Source: an uncultured Acidobacteriaceae bacterium (GTDB lineage: Bacteria; Acidobacteriota; Terriglobia; Terriglobales; Acidobacteriaceae). Taken from it: a stretch of 64,000 nt of DNA. The stretch lies in assembly GCA_903842065.1 (NCBI GenBank), contig CAIMKZ010000017.1, positions 1 to 64,000 on the forward strand, given 5' to 3'. The stretch's first letter is position 1. The number at the start of each line of letters is the position of its first letter. Both the position numbers and the translations under genes were made by a program. The notes beneath the pieces are model-generated. The model worked only from the letters and a program-made list of their open reading frames with translations. It ran no database searches and was not told where the DNA came from. Positions 54,118 through 64,000 of the stretch are shown in pieces.

Positions 54118-54477
54118 GTGCAACCCGATACCAAGTCGCGAACAGACCAGCGGACTACGCCGGCCGGACATCCCGTCTCCGTACTCCGTTTCGAGGGCGA
54201 CATCGCCAGTACTTCCCGGGATGCCGTCATCGGCGCCTACCAGGCCCTTCCTAAAGAGACCGCGAAACTCATCCTGCTCGACTTCACCAAGGTGGACTAC
54301 ATCAACTCCAGCGGCATCGCCCTCGTCATCCAACTCCTCATCGAAGCCTCGAACTCTGGCCAGAAGGTCTACGCCTGCGGCCTCTCCGCCCACTTCACCA
54401 AGGTCTTCACCATGGTCGGCATCACCAAGTACGCCCAGCTCTTCCCCACCGAAACCGAAGCCCTCGCCGCGCTCTAG
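54118..54477 (+). CDS. STAS-domain anti-anti-sigma factor antagonist
   Basis: 120 aa from the GTG at 54118, with GGAGG 10 nt upstream and a 34-nt gap after the kinase gene; in-frame ATG at 54073 and GTG at 54043 are alternatives with poorer sites. The STAS core is LILLDFTKVDYINSSGIALVI (split: LILLDFTKVDYI, NSSGIALVIQLL), where the serine after Asn-Ser is the expected phosphorylation site. It binds the kinase when unphosphorylated. Ends SLSAHFTKVFTMVGITKYAQ-type helix. Cytosolic. The gene is followed by dispersed repeats rather than a terminator. Confidence 0.9.
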   Translation: MQPDTKSRTDQRTTPAGHPVSVLRFEGDIASTSRDAVIGAYQALPKETAKLILLDFTKVDYINSSGIALVIQLLIEASNSGQKVYACGLSAHFTKVFTMVGITKYAQLFPTETEALAAL

Positions 54478-54590
54478 TGCCCTGTCTGGAAAGTGTCCTG
54501 TCGCGAAAGTCAGCATCGACAACAATCTGTCATCCTGAGCGGAGATTGGCGCGTAATACGCGACAATCGTAGTCGAAGGACCTGCGGTTC
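54478..54590 (+). repeat. Dispersed repeat copies after the STAS gene
   Basis: 54478-54510 is an imperfect tandem (CCTGTCTGGAAAGTGTCCTG...). 54527-54590 (CTGTCATCCTGAGCGGAGAT...GTCGAAGGACCTGCGGTT) matches 52213-52274 at both ends with a variable centre. Both copies have the same orientation. Confidence 0.7.
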
Positions 54591-54612
54591 TCTCTCTCAA
54601 CCAACCACAAAT

Positions 54613-54757
54613 CCGGGTGCCCCATGTCTCGATTTTGAGACCCGGGAATGACCAACCCTCAACCAACCACACCCTCAACCAACCACGCCCTCAACCAACC
54701 ACAAAAATTGGGTGCCCCACCCTCGCCGCGTCTTTGTTTTTGCGGCTAGGGTGGGAA
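54613..54757 (+). repeat. GGGTGCCCC palindromes flanking a 16-bp tandem repeat
   Basis: 54613-54649 is a palindrome headed CCGGGTGCCCCATGTCTC. 54657-54704 is three copies of CCTCAACCAACCACAC with one- or two-base differences. 54710-54757 is the same palindrome found inside rnr (GGTGCCCCACCCT ... AGGGTGGGA). All intergenic between the STAS and rel genes. Confidence 0.85.
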
Positions 54758-54801
54758 CCACCAACCCAACCGCCCCGCTGCCAGCAAATGCGCGACGATT
54801 C

Positions 54802-57147
<2,346 letters not shown>

Positions 57148-57189
57148 GATTCATTATAGGCCGAGTGGTATTCTCTGGGTAATCGACGC

Positions 57190-57447
57190 CTACATTGGCC
57201 AGCCGTAGTCATCCCAACCGAACTCAGAGCAGTTGGCGGGTTCATCCGGTGACGGCACAGGGCGTAAGTCCGATATCGGCCAGCCATCTCGCGTCCAGAA
57301 GTAGCAAGGGTCAGATCCGCCCAGGTCATCGTAATCATATGGTTGGCATGACTGCGCATTGATGGGGACGAGAAGCGGTAGAACTGACCAAGTTGAAGCC
57401 ACCGCAACAGCAGAATGTATAAATTGTCGTCTCTTCCAATTTTCCAT
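57190..57447 (-). CDS. Small Tat-exported Cys/aromatic-rich protein
   Basis: 85 aa from an ATG with AGGGAG 8 nt upstream. MENWKRRQFIHSAVAVA and STWSVLPLLVPINA form a twin-arginine signal peptide. The mature part is about 53 residues, with Cys at about 34, 47 and 72 and a high content of Asp, Tyr and Trp (CQPYDYDDLGGSDPCYFW, then CSEFGWDDYGWPM). Nothing in it resembles a family I know. It lies 39 nt after the beta-propeller-like gene, so probably last gene of the exported operon. Export by Tat suggests a folded or cofactor-bound protein. Confidence 0.7.
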   Translation of the reverse strand: MENWKRRQFIHSAVAVASTWSVLPLLVPINAQSCQPYDYDDLGGSDPCYFWTRDGWPISDLRPVPSPDEPANCSEFGWDDYGWPM

Positions 57448-57486
57448 CTCAAATTCTCCCTAATCTCTTATTCGCAAACCCGAATT

Positions 57487-58839
57487 TCAGTTGTTGGCTG
57501 CATTGGCATACCACGCCCAATGCACCATGGGTATAGCGGAGTCGAAGGCTGCCAGCTTGTAGCCGGTTAGCCGAGAACCCTCGATCTCGGCAAAAAAGAG
57601 CTTGTCGTGAACGCGCAGCAACACCTGATGGTTATCGAAAACATGAACGATCTCGGAGTCGTCCTCAGGCAGGGCCAGGTCGATGCGGCGGTTGTCTGCC
57701 AGGTTCCACAGCGTGATCCGGCGGGCGGGAAGCGCGGCGGCATCAGGCATGGTACGAGTTTTATCCTCGATTCCCCAATCGGCCCGCTGCTTGCCGGTCG
57801 AGACTACAGTAAGCACTTCCGCAACAGCGGTATCCTTTACCTCGGATTTCGATATTAGTTGTGCCGAGACAGACGTAACTAGCCAGTCGTCGAAGAGGCG
57901 GTATCGCATCCGGTCCATATTCTCCGGACGATCTCCAAGAATGCCGACCGGAAGAACGGGGAGACGCGTCCATCTCCCGTCGCGGATAGTCTGCACAAAC
58001 ACGTCGATGTTGCGGTCAATCAGGTCATTACCGCCAATGCCAATAACAAGGTACCGTTGGTTAGCTGCATCCAGCGAGACTCGATGCTGCCCCTTCAGAG
58101 AAGCGAATTCAGAAGGCAGCGAGGTAAAGGGAATGGACGAAGCACCAAGCAGATACTCAGAGAGTGCGCCGTCTTGAGCCCACAGCCAGCAGCCCTCATC
58201 CGCAGGCACAACTCCATCAAATCGCAAATAGCGAAGGTAATCGCGATTGTTTTTCAGAATATAATGCGGATCACCTCGCTTTTTACACACGCTCTGCAAT
58301 GCTGATTTAGGAATGGTCAAATACGCTTTTTCGTTTAATTCTACCGGGGCCGGAAGCGTATTCCAGGTAATGCATATGCTATCTTCCCTGTCCATGACCG
58401 ATCCTAATCCGCATTTCAAAGCGCTGGAACCGCTACTCGTAACCTCGACGGCTTCGTACTTAAGCGGGTCTGCCTCGGGAATAATAATCGCGCAGCAAAT
58501 CACATCGTGTGCGTACTGGATCACCACGGAGCGGCCCACTTCGTTGATTGAAAATACCCCTTCCGGAATTCCATGGCGAGCGCCAACGATTTCAGTGCCC
58601 TTGAGTATTTCAGCCTGATGCAGCAATTGGCCGTTGCCAGACACACTATACAAATCGGTAGATACAGGCGAATCGAGGACAGGAGCTTCAATGTCCGAAG
58701 TCAATAGGAACAACACCTGAGCGCCCGGTGTGGCAGCCGCAGAACAGTTAAGCGCAAACAGCGAAAAGCCAAACATTATTACTGCGACGCAGATGCTGGA
58801 CATGATGCATCTCGGCCATCCTTGCTCTTGTTTCATCAT
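57487..58839 (-). CDS. Exported, beta-propeller-like protein of unknown function
   Basis: 450 aa with a signal peptide (VAVIMFGFSLFALNC). The rest is rich in strands with several WD- or propeller-like pieces (YSVSGNGQLLHQAEIL, RVSLDAANQRYLVIGIGGN in part, RRITLWNLADNRRIDL, VLLRVHDKLFFAEIEGSRL in part). No catalytic motif visible; six cysteines suggest disulfides. It begins 18 nt after the stop of the transglycosylase-like gene. AT-richer than chromosomal neighbours. Confidence 0.7.
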   Translation of the reverse strand: MMKQEQGWPRCIMSSICVAVIMFGFSLFALNCSAAATPGAQVLFLLTSDIEAPVLDSPVSTDLYSVSGNGQLLHQAEILKGTEIVGARHGIPEGVFSINEVGRSVVIQYAHDVICCAIIIPEADPLKYEAVEVTSSGSSALKCGLGSVMDREDSICITWNTLPAPVELNEKAYLTIPKSALQSVCKKRGDPHYILKNNRDYLRYLRFDGVVPADEGCWLWAQDGALSEYLLGASSIPFTSLPSEFASLKGQHRVSLDAANQRYLVIGIGGNDLIDRNIDVFVQTIRDGRWTRLPVLPVGILGDRPENMDRMRYRLFDDWLVTSVSAQLISKSEVKDTAVAEVLTVVSTGKQRADWGIEDKTRTMPDAAALPARRITLWNLADNRRIDLALPEDDSEIVHVFDNHQVLLRVHDKLFFAEIEGSRLTGYKLAAFDSAIPMVHWAWYANAANN

Positions 58840-58857
58840 CTCTTTGCCATCCGTGCT

Positions 58858-59973
58858 TCAAATTGTGTACGAAGGCATACTGCAAACGTTCGGAGTGTAA
58901 TTTGGATTCGTGGCACTCCCATAAGACCATCCGGACAACGGCCCATTCCATTTTTCCCAATATCCGCCGTTATAAAGGTTGATCCAGTCAGCGTTCCAAT
59001 AAGAATTATTGCCGGTTCCGTTCCAAGTGAAATTACAGTTGCCGCCTATCGGCTGTGGGTACCATGGATTAGGCCCCATATCTGTTTGCATTTGGTTGTA
59101 GTTATTCAAGAAATGGAAATATGCATTCATCCAATTCCCGTTTGCAACCTCGACTCCGTACCTAAGGTTAGTTGTCCATGTCCACAATGAATTGTCTGTG
59201 ACTTTGGTCGGGTTAGCATTAGGCGATCCATCGAGTTGAGACAGTCCAAAACCGTCAGGCTTGCCCCAGTCAGGTTTTCCCAGATATTCCCCTGTTGGAT
59301 TCATCCCAAAGAGGAATTGAATATTGCCTGGCGCATAGCTCCCTGTCCAGTTCGGATGGTCAGCGAAGGTCTCCCAGGTTAATGCATGGCCATACCACCA
59401 AGGAGTGCTAAGGCCAGATAGATACTCAGCCACCGATTGGTTACTAGGATTTTCACCCCTTATTCTGAAATCGAACCCATCGGCCGTGAGGCCATTTGTC
59501 GTAATTGAAAACCAACCGTTTCCGCCCTCGCTATACTGCCCAGGGTGACCGATATTTTGACTCCAGTCGACGGCCCATGGAACATTACCAGCCATCGGCT
59601 CAGATTGATACATACCATAACTCTGCGCATTCGGATACGTGTCGCCGGGCTGTGTAAACTGCACCATCAGTGTATACGAATATGACGTACAGGTAGAATT
59701 GTCCCCATTGCCATTGTAGGTTAGTCTGGGCATCTCAGGATTATTACCTGACCATGTCGTAGTAGCTGCAATACAATAGATTCCGCCCCGATAGAGTGCA
59801 TCGGAGTTGTTACATGGTTCTGACATGCTGACTGGAATACCGCTGAATTCATAATCCGAGCTTTGGCCAAAGCAGCGTCGAGTTTCAGAAATCATGAGAA
59901 CACTGCCAAGAAATACGATTCCGGCAACTGCCTGTTTCGACCAGATAGCGAGATATCTACTCATGAAAGCCAT
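58858..59973 (-). CDS. Secreted, lytic-transglycosylase-like protein
   Basis: 371 aa from the ATG at 59973, with AAGGAGG just upstream; the frame extends 27 codons further without membrane or family character. A signal peptide follows (AVAGIVFLGSVLMISE). The mature protein is rich in Trp, Asn, Tyr and Gly. ALTWETFADHPNW (candidate catalytic Glu) and PDGFGLSQLDGSPN, then NLRYGVEVANGNWMNA, have the order of SLT/lysozyme-like domains (Glu, G-x-G-L-x-Q-x, helix). This is a weak pattern match, so the activity is an inference. Second gene of a four-gene exported operon, AT-richer than neighbours. Confidence 0.68.
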   Translation of the reverse strand: MAFMSRYLAIWSKQAVAGIVFLGSVLMISETRRCFGQSSDYEFSGIPVSMSEPCNNSDALYRGGIYCIAATTTWSGNNPEMPRLTYNGNGDNSTCTSYSYTLMVQFTQPGDTYPNAQSYGMYQSEPMAGNVPWAVDWSQNIGHPGQYSEGGNGWFSITTNGLTADGFDFRIRGENPSNQSVAEYLSGLSTPWWYGHALTWETFADHPNWTGSYAPGNIQFLFGMNPTGEYLGKPDWGKPDGFGLSQLDGSPNANPTKVTDNSLWTWTTNLRYGVEVANGNWMNAYFHFLNNYNQMQTDMGPNPWYPQPIGGNCNFTWNGTGNNSYWNADWINLYNGGYWEKWNGPLSGWSYGSATNPNYTPNVCSMPSYTI

Positions 59974-60028
59974 CTCCCTCCTTAATTGAACTTTGCTGAT
60001 ATCCGAAAATCTAAAAACGCGAATCCGT

Positions 60029-60892
60029 CTACGCGACTGCCGTAAGCGCATCACGAGAATATCTCAGGCGGCGAGCAATGTCCGCTTCGAAAGCGGCTAG
60101 TCCCTGAGACTGGAGTAGGCCCTTCATGATTGCTGCCTCCTGGCTCCGTGCATGAGCATATATTTCATTAGGTGAATTATCCTGAGCTGGGTATCTGTAT
60201 TGAATATGTGAGTCTAGAAAGGCGTAAATTGCGGATGGATTGAGGGATTCGCCTTTGCCAAGTCCCGCCTTTAGCTTTTCGAGCTTTCGCCACACCGACA
60301 CGCCCTCGTCATGCTCGGCTGCGCGGCTGGCCAGATATCGATTCCGAAAATCGAACTGGTCAGGCCCTGCAATTGTCCCTCCAGAGTAGATCACCGCGTC
60401 TACCGAAATCGAATCTACTTCTGCATCCAGAAACGGGAAACGCGATAGGATCGTTTCTTCCACGCTTCCGGGCGCGAAGACGCGGTCGGGTCTGAAGTTG
60501 TAATCCTCAGTCGAGTAATTGAAGAACGGTGAGATGAGGCGCTTCTTGCCCGGTGCGACTGTCTTGACTCCGCTTCGCATCATGCAGTGCTTCTGCACAA
60601 AGACTGCTTGCAATAGGCGCGGATTCCCGCCCGGCTGCTGGATCGTCCAGAGAACGCGATAGGCTTTGGCGTGCTTGTCCCCTTCGTGGTGGAGCACGGC
60701 CATGAACTTTCTGGCTCTCGGGTAGAGCGGATGACCCGCCATCTTCGGATACGTATCCGAAACGTGGTAGTCGAACTCCGGCTCGTCGTGGCGGATGAGC
60801 CGGAGGCCTCCGGCCATTCGCGCATGGGCCGATGCCGCGGCATTGGCCGGATAGAATCCAGAGCCCAACAGAATCCTCGTGAGGTTCGGCAT
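60029..60892 (-). CDS. Hypothetical protein, first gene of the exported operon
   Basis: 287 aa, with GGAG 7 nt upstream of the ATG at 60892. MPNLTRILLGSGFYPANAA is not a clear signal peptide. The protein has mixed strands and helices, with Arg/His-rich parts (HARMAGGLRLIRHDEPEFDYH in two pieces). The C-terminal 80 residues are helical (IYAHARSQEAAIMKGLLQSQ, AAFEADIARRLRYSRDALTAV). I recognise no family. It is cotranscribed by position with the secreted transglycosylase-like gene (55-nt gap). A substrate-binding or regulatory role is not supported by anything visible. Confidence 0.68.
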   Translation of the reverse strand: MPNLTRILLGSGFYPANAAASAHARMAGGLRLIRHDEPEFDYHVSDTYPKMAGHPLYPRARKFMAVLHHEGDKHAKAYRVLWTIQQPGGNPRLLQAVFVQKHCMMRSGVKTVAPGKKRLISPFFNYSTEDYNFRPDRVFAPGSVEETILSRFPFLDAEVDSISVDAVIYSGGTIAGPDQFDFRNRYLASRAAEHDEGVSVWRKLEKLKAGLGKGESLNPSAIYAFLDSHIQYRYPAQDNSPNEIYAHARSQEAAIMKGLLQSQGLAAFEADIARRLRYSRDALTAVA

Positions 60893-61063
60893 GAGTAGTC
60901 TCCGTCGAAAACCAACTCTTAAAAGTTAGCTCGAAGGTTACTATGGGTTTTATTGTGCGTCAAGAGTAATACTCTAACTGTCTTTTTTATTACATAGGTA
61001 ACCGATGCTAGTTATCCTTATCTAACTACAACTGCTGAACACTGCTTGGTCATTCTATAAGCG

Positions 61064-61240
61064 CTACTCGCGCCGCCCCGGCGACCTACGCACTAAATGC
61101 CAAACCCCCATCGCCAGTGCCAGCACGGCCAGCGCATAAGCAAGTACCGCCGTCCGCCCGTGGTGAATCTGCCAGCCCTTCCAGAGGGCAACGCCTGAGG
61201 CGAGGATCATGATGAAGCCGCGTAATGGATCGGATCGCAT
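61064..61240 (-). CDS. Small two-helix membrane protein
   Basis: 58 aa from the ATG at 61240 (MRSDPLRGFIMILASG), with AAAGG 8 nt upstream. Two hydrophobic helices (GFIMILASGVALWKGW, AVLAYALAVLALAMGVWHLV) end in a basic tail RRSPGRRE. It begins 16 nt after the phosphatidyltransferase gene and is probably cotranscribed. Function unknown. Confidence 0.65.
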   Translation of the reverse strand: MRSDPLRGFIMILASGVALWKGWQIHHGRTAVLAYALAVLALAMGVWHLVRRSPGRRE

Positions 61241-61256
61241 GGTTACTACCTTTCTA

Positions 61257-61871
61257 TCACCGCGCATCGCTGGAACCCCCGCTGCCGTCGGCAATCATCT
61301 TCCGGCGCAATCCCCACGCCCTGCGTAGAGTCTTCACATCGCGGGTCCAGCGCGGCAACAGCACAGACATCGTGAGCCCCTCAAGATCGCACAGAATCCC
61401 CCAGCCCAGCGCCAGCGTTAGTACCCAATACGGACCACGAAAAGCGAGCGTAGCCAGCGCGGCGGCGGCCAGCAGGATTCCCCAGAACTTCGAGGCGTAG
61501 GTATGGTAACTGGCCATGCGCCGGTACTTCAGCCAATCGAAGATCCAGCGGATCACCTCAAGCGCCAGCAGCGCTGCAACCAGCGCCAGCTGCTCCCGCA
61601 GCACAGGCCAGGCGCGCAAAACCACCGCCGCCAGAATGCCAAGATAGAAGACCGTATCGGCCGCTGAATCCCCTATGCGCAGCGCGCTCGTCTCGGTCCC
61701 CCACCGGCGCGCCAGAATCCCGTCGTAGACATCCGAAAAAAAGCCCGCCAGAACCATCAGCCCCAGCCACGGCTCGGCGAAAACGACCCGCGCCGCAACA
61801 ACGGCGATAACCGGCCCCAGCAGCGCGCGGCCCACGACCATACTCCACGGAATGTCTCTGCGCCAGTTCAT
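61257..61871 (-). CDS. CDP-alcohol phosphatidyltransferase family protein
   Basis: 204 aa with about six transmembrane helices. The CDP-OH motif D-x-x-D-G-x-x-A-R is DVYDGILAR; the third and fourth aspartates follow as GDSAAD. The Gly normally four residues before the third Asp is Leu here (SALRIGD), a deviation from the consensus. Enzymes of this family join CDP-diacylglycerol to an alcohol such as glycerol-3-phosphate, serine or inositol phosphate at the inner membrane. The substrate cannot be told. It is divergent from gcvT across 58 nt. Confidence 0.85.
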   Translation of the reverse strand: MNWRRDIPWSMVVGRALLGPVIAVVAARVVFAEPWLGLMVLAGFFSDVYDGILARRWGTETSALRIGDSAADTVFYLGILAAVVLRAWPVLREQLALVAALLALEVIRWIFDWLKYRRMASYHTYASKFWGILLAAAALATLAFRGPYWVLTLALGWGILCDLEGLTMSVLLPRWTRDVKTLRRAWGLRRKMIADGSGGSSDAR

Positions 61872-61929
61872 CCATGTGCTCCGAGGTCGGGTGGATGAGT
61901 AAGATTATAGGTTTGAGAAGGAGTTTGCG

Positions 61930-63060
61930 ATGGCAGCGGCTACAGATGCTCTGAAAAAAACCGCCCTGAACGCAGCGCACCGCGCGCTGAAGGCGAAGAT
62001 GGTGGACTTTGGCGGATGGGATATGCCCGTCGAGTACGGAGGCCTCATCGCCGAACACATGGCCGTGCGTACGGCCGTCGGCCTCTTCGATGTCTCCCAC
62101 ATGGGCGAGATTCGCTTCAGCGGCCCCGGCGCGCTCGCCGCCGTGCAGGCTCTCACCATGAACGACGCCTCCAAACTCGTCGATGGCCAGGCCCACTACT
62201 CCGCGCTGCTCACCCCCACCGGCACATTTGTTGACGACATCCTCGTGCATCGAATCGCACCCGAAGACTACCTGCTCGTGGTCAACGCCGGAACCAAAGA
62301 TAAGGACTTCGCCTGGATCAAGCAACACGCCGGCGCCCAAGCCGACGTAGAAATCGTTGACCAGTCCGCCGACTACTCCCAGATTGCCGTGCAGGGCCCG
62401 CGCGCTGCCGAAACCCTCGCCAAGCTGACCCACGTCGATCTCGCGGCCATCAAAAACTACTGGTTCACCTTCGGCACAGTAGCAGGCATCCAGAACGTAC
62501 TCATCGCACGCACCGGCTACTCCGGCGAAGACGGCTTCGAAATCTACACCCCCGGCGACGAGCCAACGACCGTCGGCGTATGGAACGCGCTGCTCGCTGC
62601 TGGCGAGGAGTTCGGCATCCGCCCCTGCGGCCTCGGCGCGCGCAACACACTCCGCCTCGAAGCCGGCATGAGCCTCTACGGCCACGAAATCTCTGAGGAC
62701 ATCAACGTCTTCGAAGCCGGACTCTCCCGCTGGCTCAAACTCGACAAAGGTTCTTTTATTGGCCGTGATGCTTTATTGGCAATTCAAGCTCAAGGCGGCC
62801 CCAAGCGCAAAATCGTCGGCCTTGAAATGATCGAGCGCGGCATCGGCCGCGACACCTACCCGGTGTTTTCTCTTTCGGAAGAGAGAGTTGGCACGATTAC
62901 CTCCGGCTCCCCCGCCCCATTCCTCAAAACAAACATCGCACTCGCACTGATAGAAGCCGGCGTCGCTGCTTCAGCCGAGGACGTTCTCGTAGACGTGCGC
63001 GGCAACCGGGTGCGCGCAAAGCAGGTGCCCATTCCGTTCTACAAGAAACCGAAAAAATAA
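61930..63060 (+). CDS. gcvT: Aminomethyltransferase (glycine cleavage T protein)
   Basis: 376 aa. AAGGAG lies 6 nt upstream of the ATG. It transfers the methylene of the aminomethyl-lipoyl H protein to tetrahydrofolate. Landmarks are DFGGWDMPVEYGG, HMAVRTAVGLFDVSHMGEI in part, GTFVDDILVHRI (folate Asp), ARTGYSGEDGFEIY, LGARNTLRLEAGMSLYGHEI in part and DKGSFIGRDALL. gcvH and gcvP are not downstream; repeats and a convergent esterase gene follow, so the other subunits must be elsewhere. No glycine riboswitch motif is visible in the 58-nt leader. Confidence 0.95.
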   Translation: MAAATDALKKTALNAAHRALKAKMVDFGGWDMPVEYGGLIAEHMAVRTAVGLFDVSHMGEIRFSGPGALAAVQALTMNDASKLVDGQAHYSALLTPTGTFVDDILVHRIAPEDYLLVVNAGTKDKDFAWIKQHAGAQADVEIVDQSADYSQIAVQGPRAAETLAKLTHVDLAAIKNYWFTFGTVAGIQNVLIARTGYSGEDGFEIYTPGDEPTTVGVWNALLAAGEEFGIRPCGLGARNTLRLEAGMSLYGHEISEDINVFEAGLSRWLKLDKGSFIGRDALLAIQAQGGPKRKIVGLEMIERGIGRDTYPVFSLSEERVGTITSGSPAPFLKTNIALALIEAGVAASAEDVLVDVRGNRVRAKQVPIPFYKKPKK

Positions 63061-63101
63061 CAACCCTGTTCCATCACACCTTTTACACTTCCGTACGGCA
63101 G

Positions 63102-63202
63102 GCCAGAGATTTATCTCTGGCATTAAGGGGTGCGGTAGGCCGGGGATTTATCCCCGGCATCCTGCCAGCAAAAAACAACGCGGGCTTCAGCCCCTGAGGG
63201 AC
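63102..63202. repeat. REP-like palindromes between gcvT and the esterase gene
   Basis: Two 20-nt palindromes, GCCAGAGATTTATCTCTGGC (63102-63121) and GCCGGGGATTTATCCCCGGC (63139-63158), differ by compensating changes in their stems and share the centre GATTTATC. At 63179-63202 the GCGGGCTTCAGCCCCTGAG repeat also found at 20889-20912 follows. The region separates two convergent genes. Confidence 0.8.
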
Positions 63203-63232
63203 TTCCACCCGCGCTATTCTCTTGCAACCGCT

Positions 63233-64000
<768 letters not shown>

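Noticed and set aside
61872-61929. Glycine riboswitch upstream of gcvT
   Set aside because: The space is only 58 nt and no tandem aptamer pattern is visible.
61558-62685. A 375-codon minus-strand frame over gcvT
   Set aside because: gcvT on the opposite strand has all family motifs and a strong Shine-Dalgarno sequence.

Overview
The window looks like a chromosomal segment, probably at a contig edge, of a soil-type Acidobacteriota, most likely class Terriglobia (subdivision 1). This is an inference. It rests on an Oar-type 1221-aa TonB-dependent receptor with a carboxypeptidase-like N-terminal domain, a CadC-like membrane regulator of the acidobacterial style, a DUF6599-type exported protein, a five-member bactofilin array, the mix of housekeeping genes, and dispersed palindromic repeats of kinds common in these genomes. 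No phage module, insertion sequence with transposase, or CRISPR array was seen.

Layout. 0-9 kb: a giant exported tail-fibre/pectate-lyase-like surface protein, a beta-propeller protein, and a divergent glycosyltransferase. 10-14 kb: an unrecognised cytosolic protein and a pair of iron-sulfur redox proteins (a membrane polyferredoxin and a Tat-exported QueG-like protein). 14-20 kb: central metabolism (GTP-type PEP carboxykinase, citrate synthase, ornithine aminotransferase), an R3H/Jag-like RNA-binding protein and a secreted nucleoside hydrolase. 21-25 kb: an AT-richer DUF1643 gene, dnaA with a variant box-binding motif, a small conserved-looking protein, and a membrane regulator divergent from the large TonB-dependent receptor. 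29-34 kb: two DoxX-like membrane proteins, alpha-glucan phosphorylase, a PLP-dependent decarboxylase and a cold-shock protein. 34.7-38.6 kb: five bactofilin paralogues on the minus strand, three with a conserved cysteine in the rung loop. 38.8-45.8 kb: RNase R carrying a palindromic repeat inserted in frame, hypB and hypA, an S9 peptidase, and recX with its 5' end inside a heptanucleotide repeat. 45.8-52 kb: an ABC ATPase, a CDF cation exporter, small proteins, a candidate sRNA with promoter and terminator, tRNA-Thr(CGU), and a MerR-TPR fusion. 52-57 kb: an RsbU/RsbW/STAS partner-switch operon and a Rel/SpoT enzyme. 57-61 kb: a four-gene AT-richer operon of mostly exported proteins of unknown role. 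61-64 kb: a CDP-alcohol phosphatidyltransferase with a small membrane protein, gcvT, and a partial esterase.

The most unusual material is (i) a 91-97 bp MITE-like palindromic element, present three times, with related GGGTGCCCC-headed palindromes elsewhere, that supplies the last codons and stop of hypA and is related to an insertion inside RNase R; (ii) the exported four-gene operon at 57.2-60.9 kb; (iii) the bactofilin array; (iv) the candidate sRNA at about 49.9 kb; and (v) the recX 5' end. All functional statements come from reading motifs; no database search was run.
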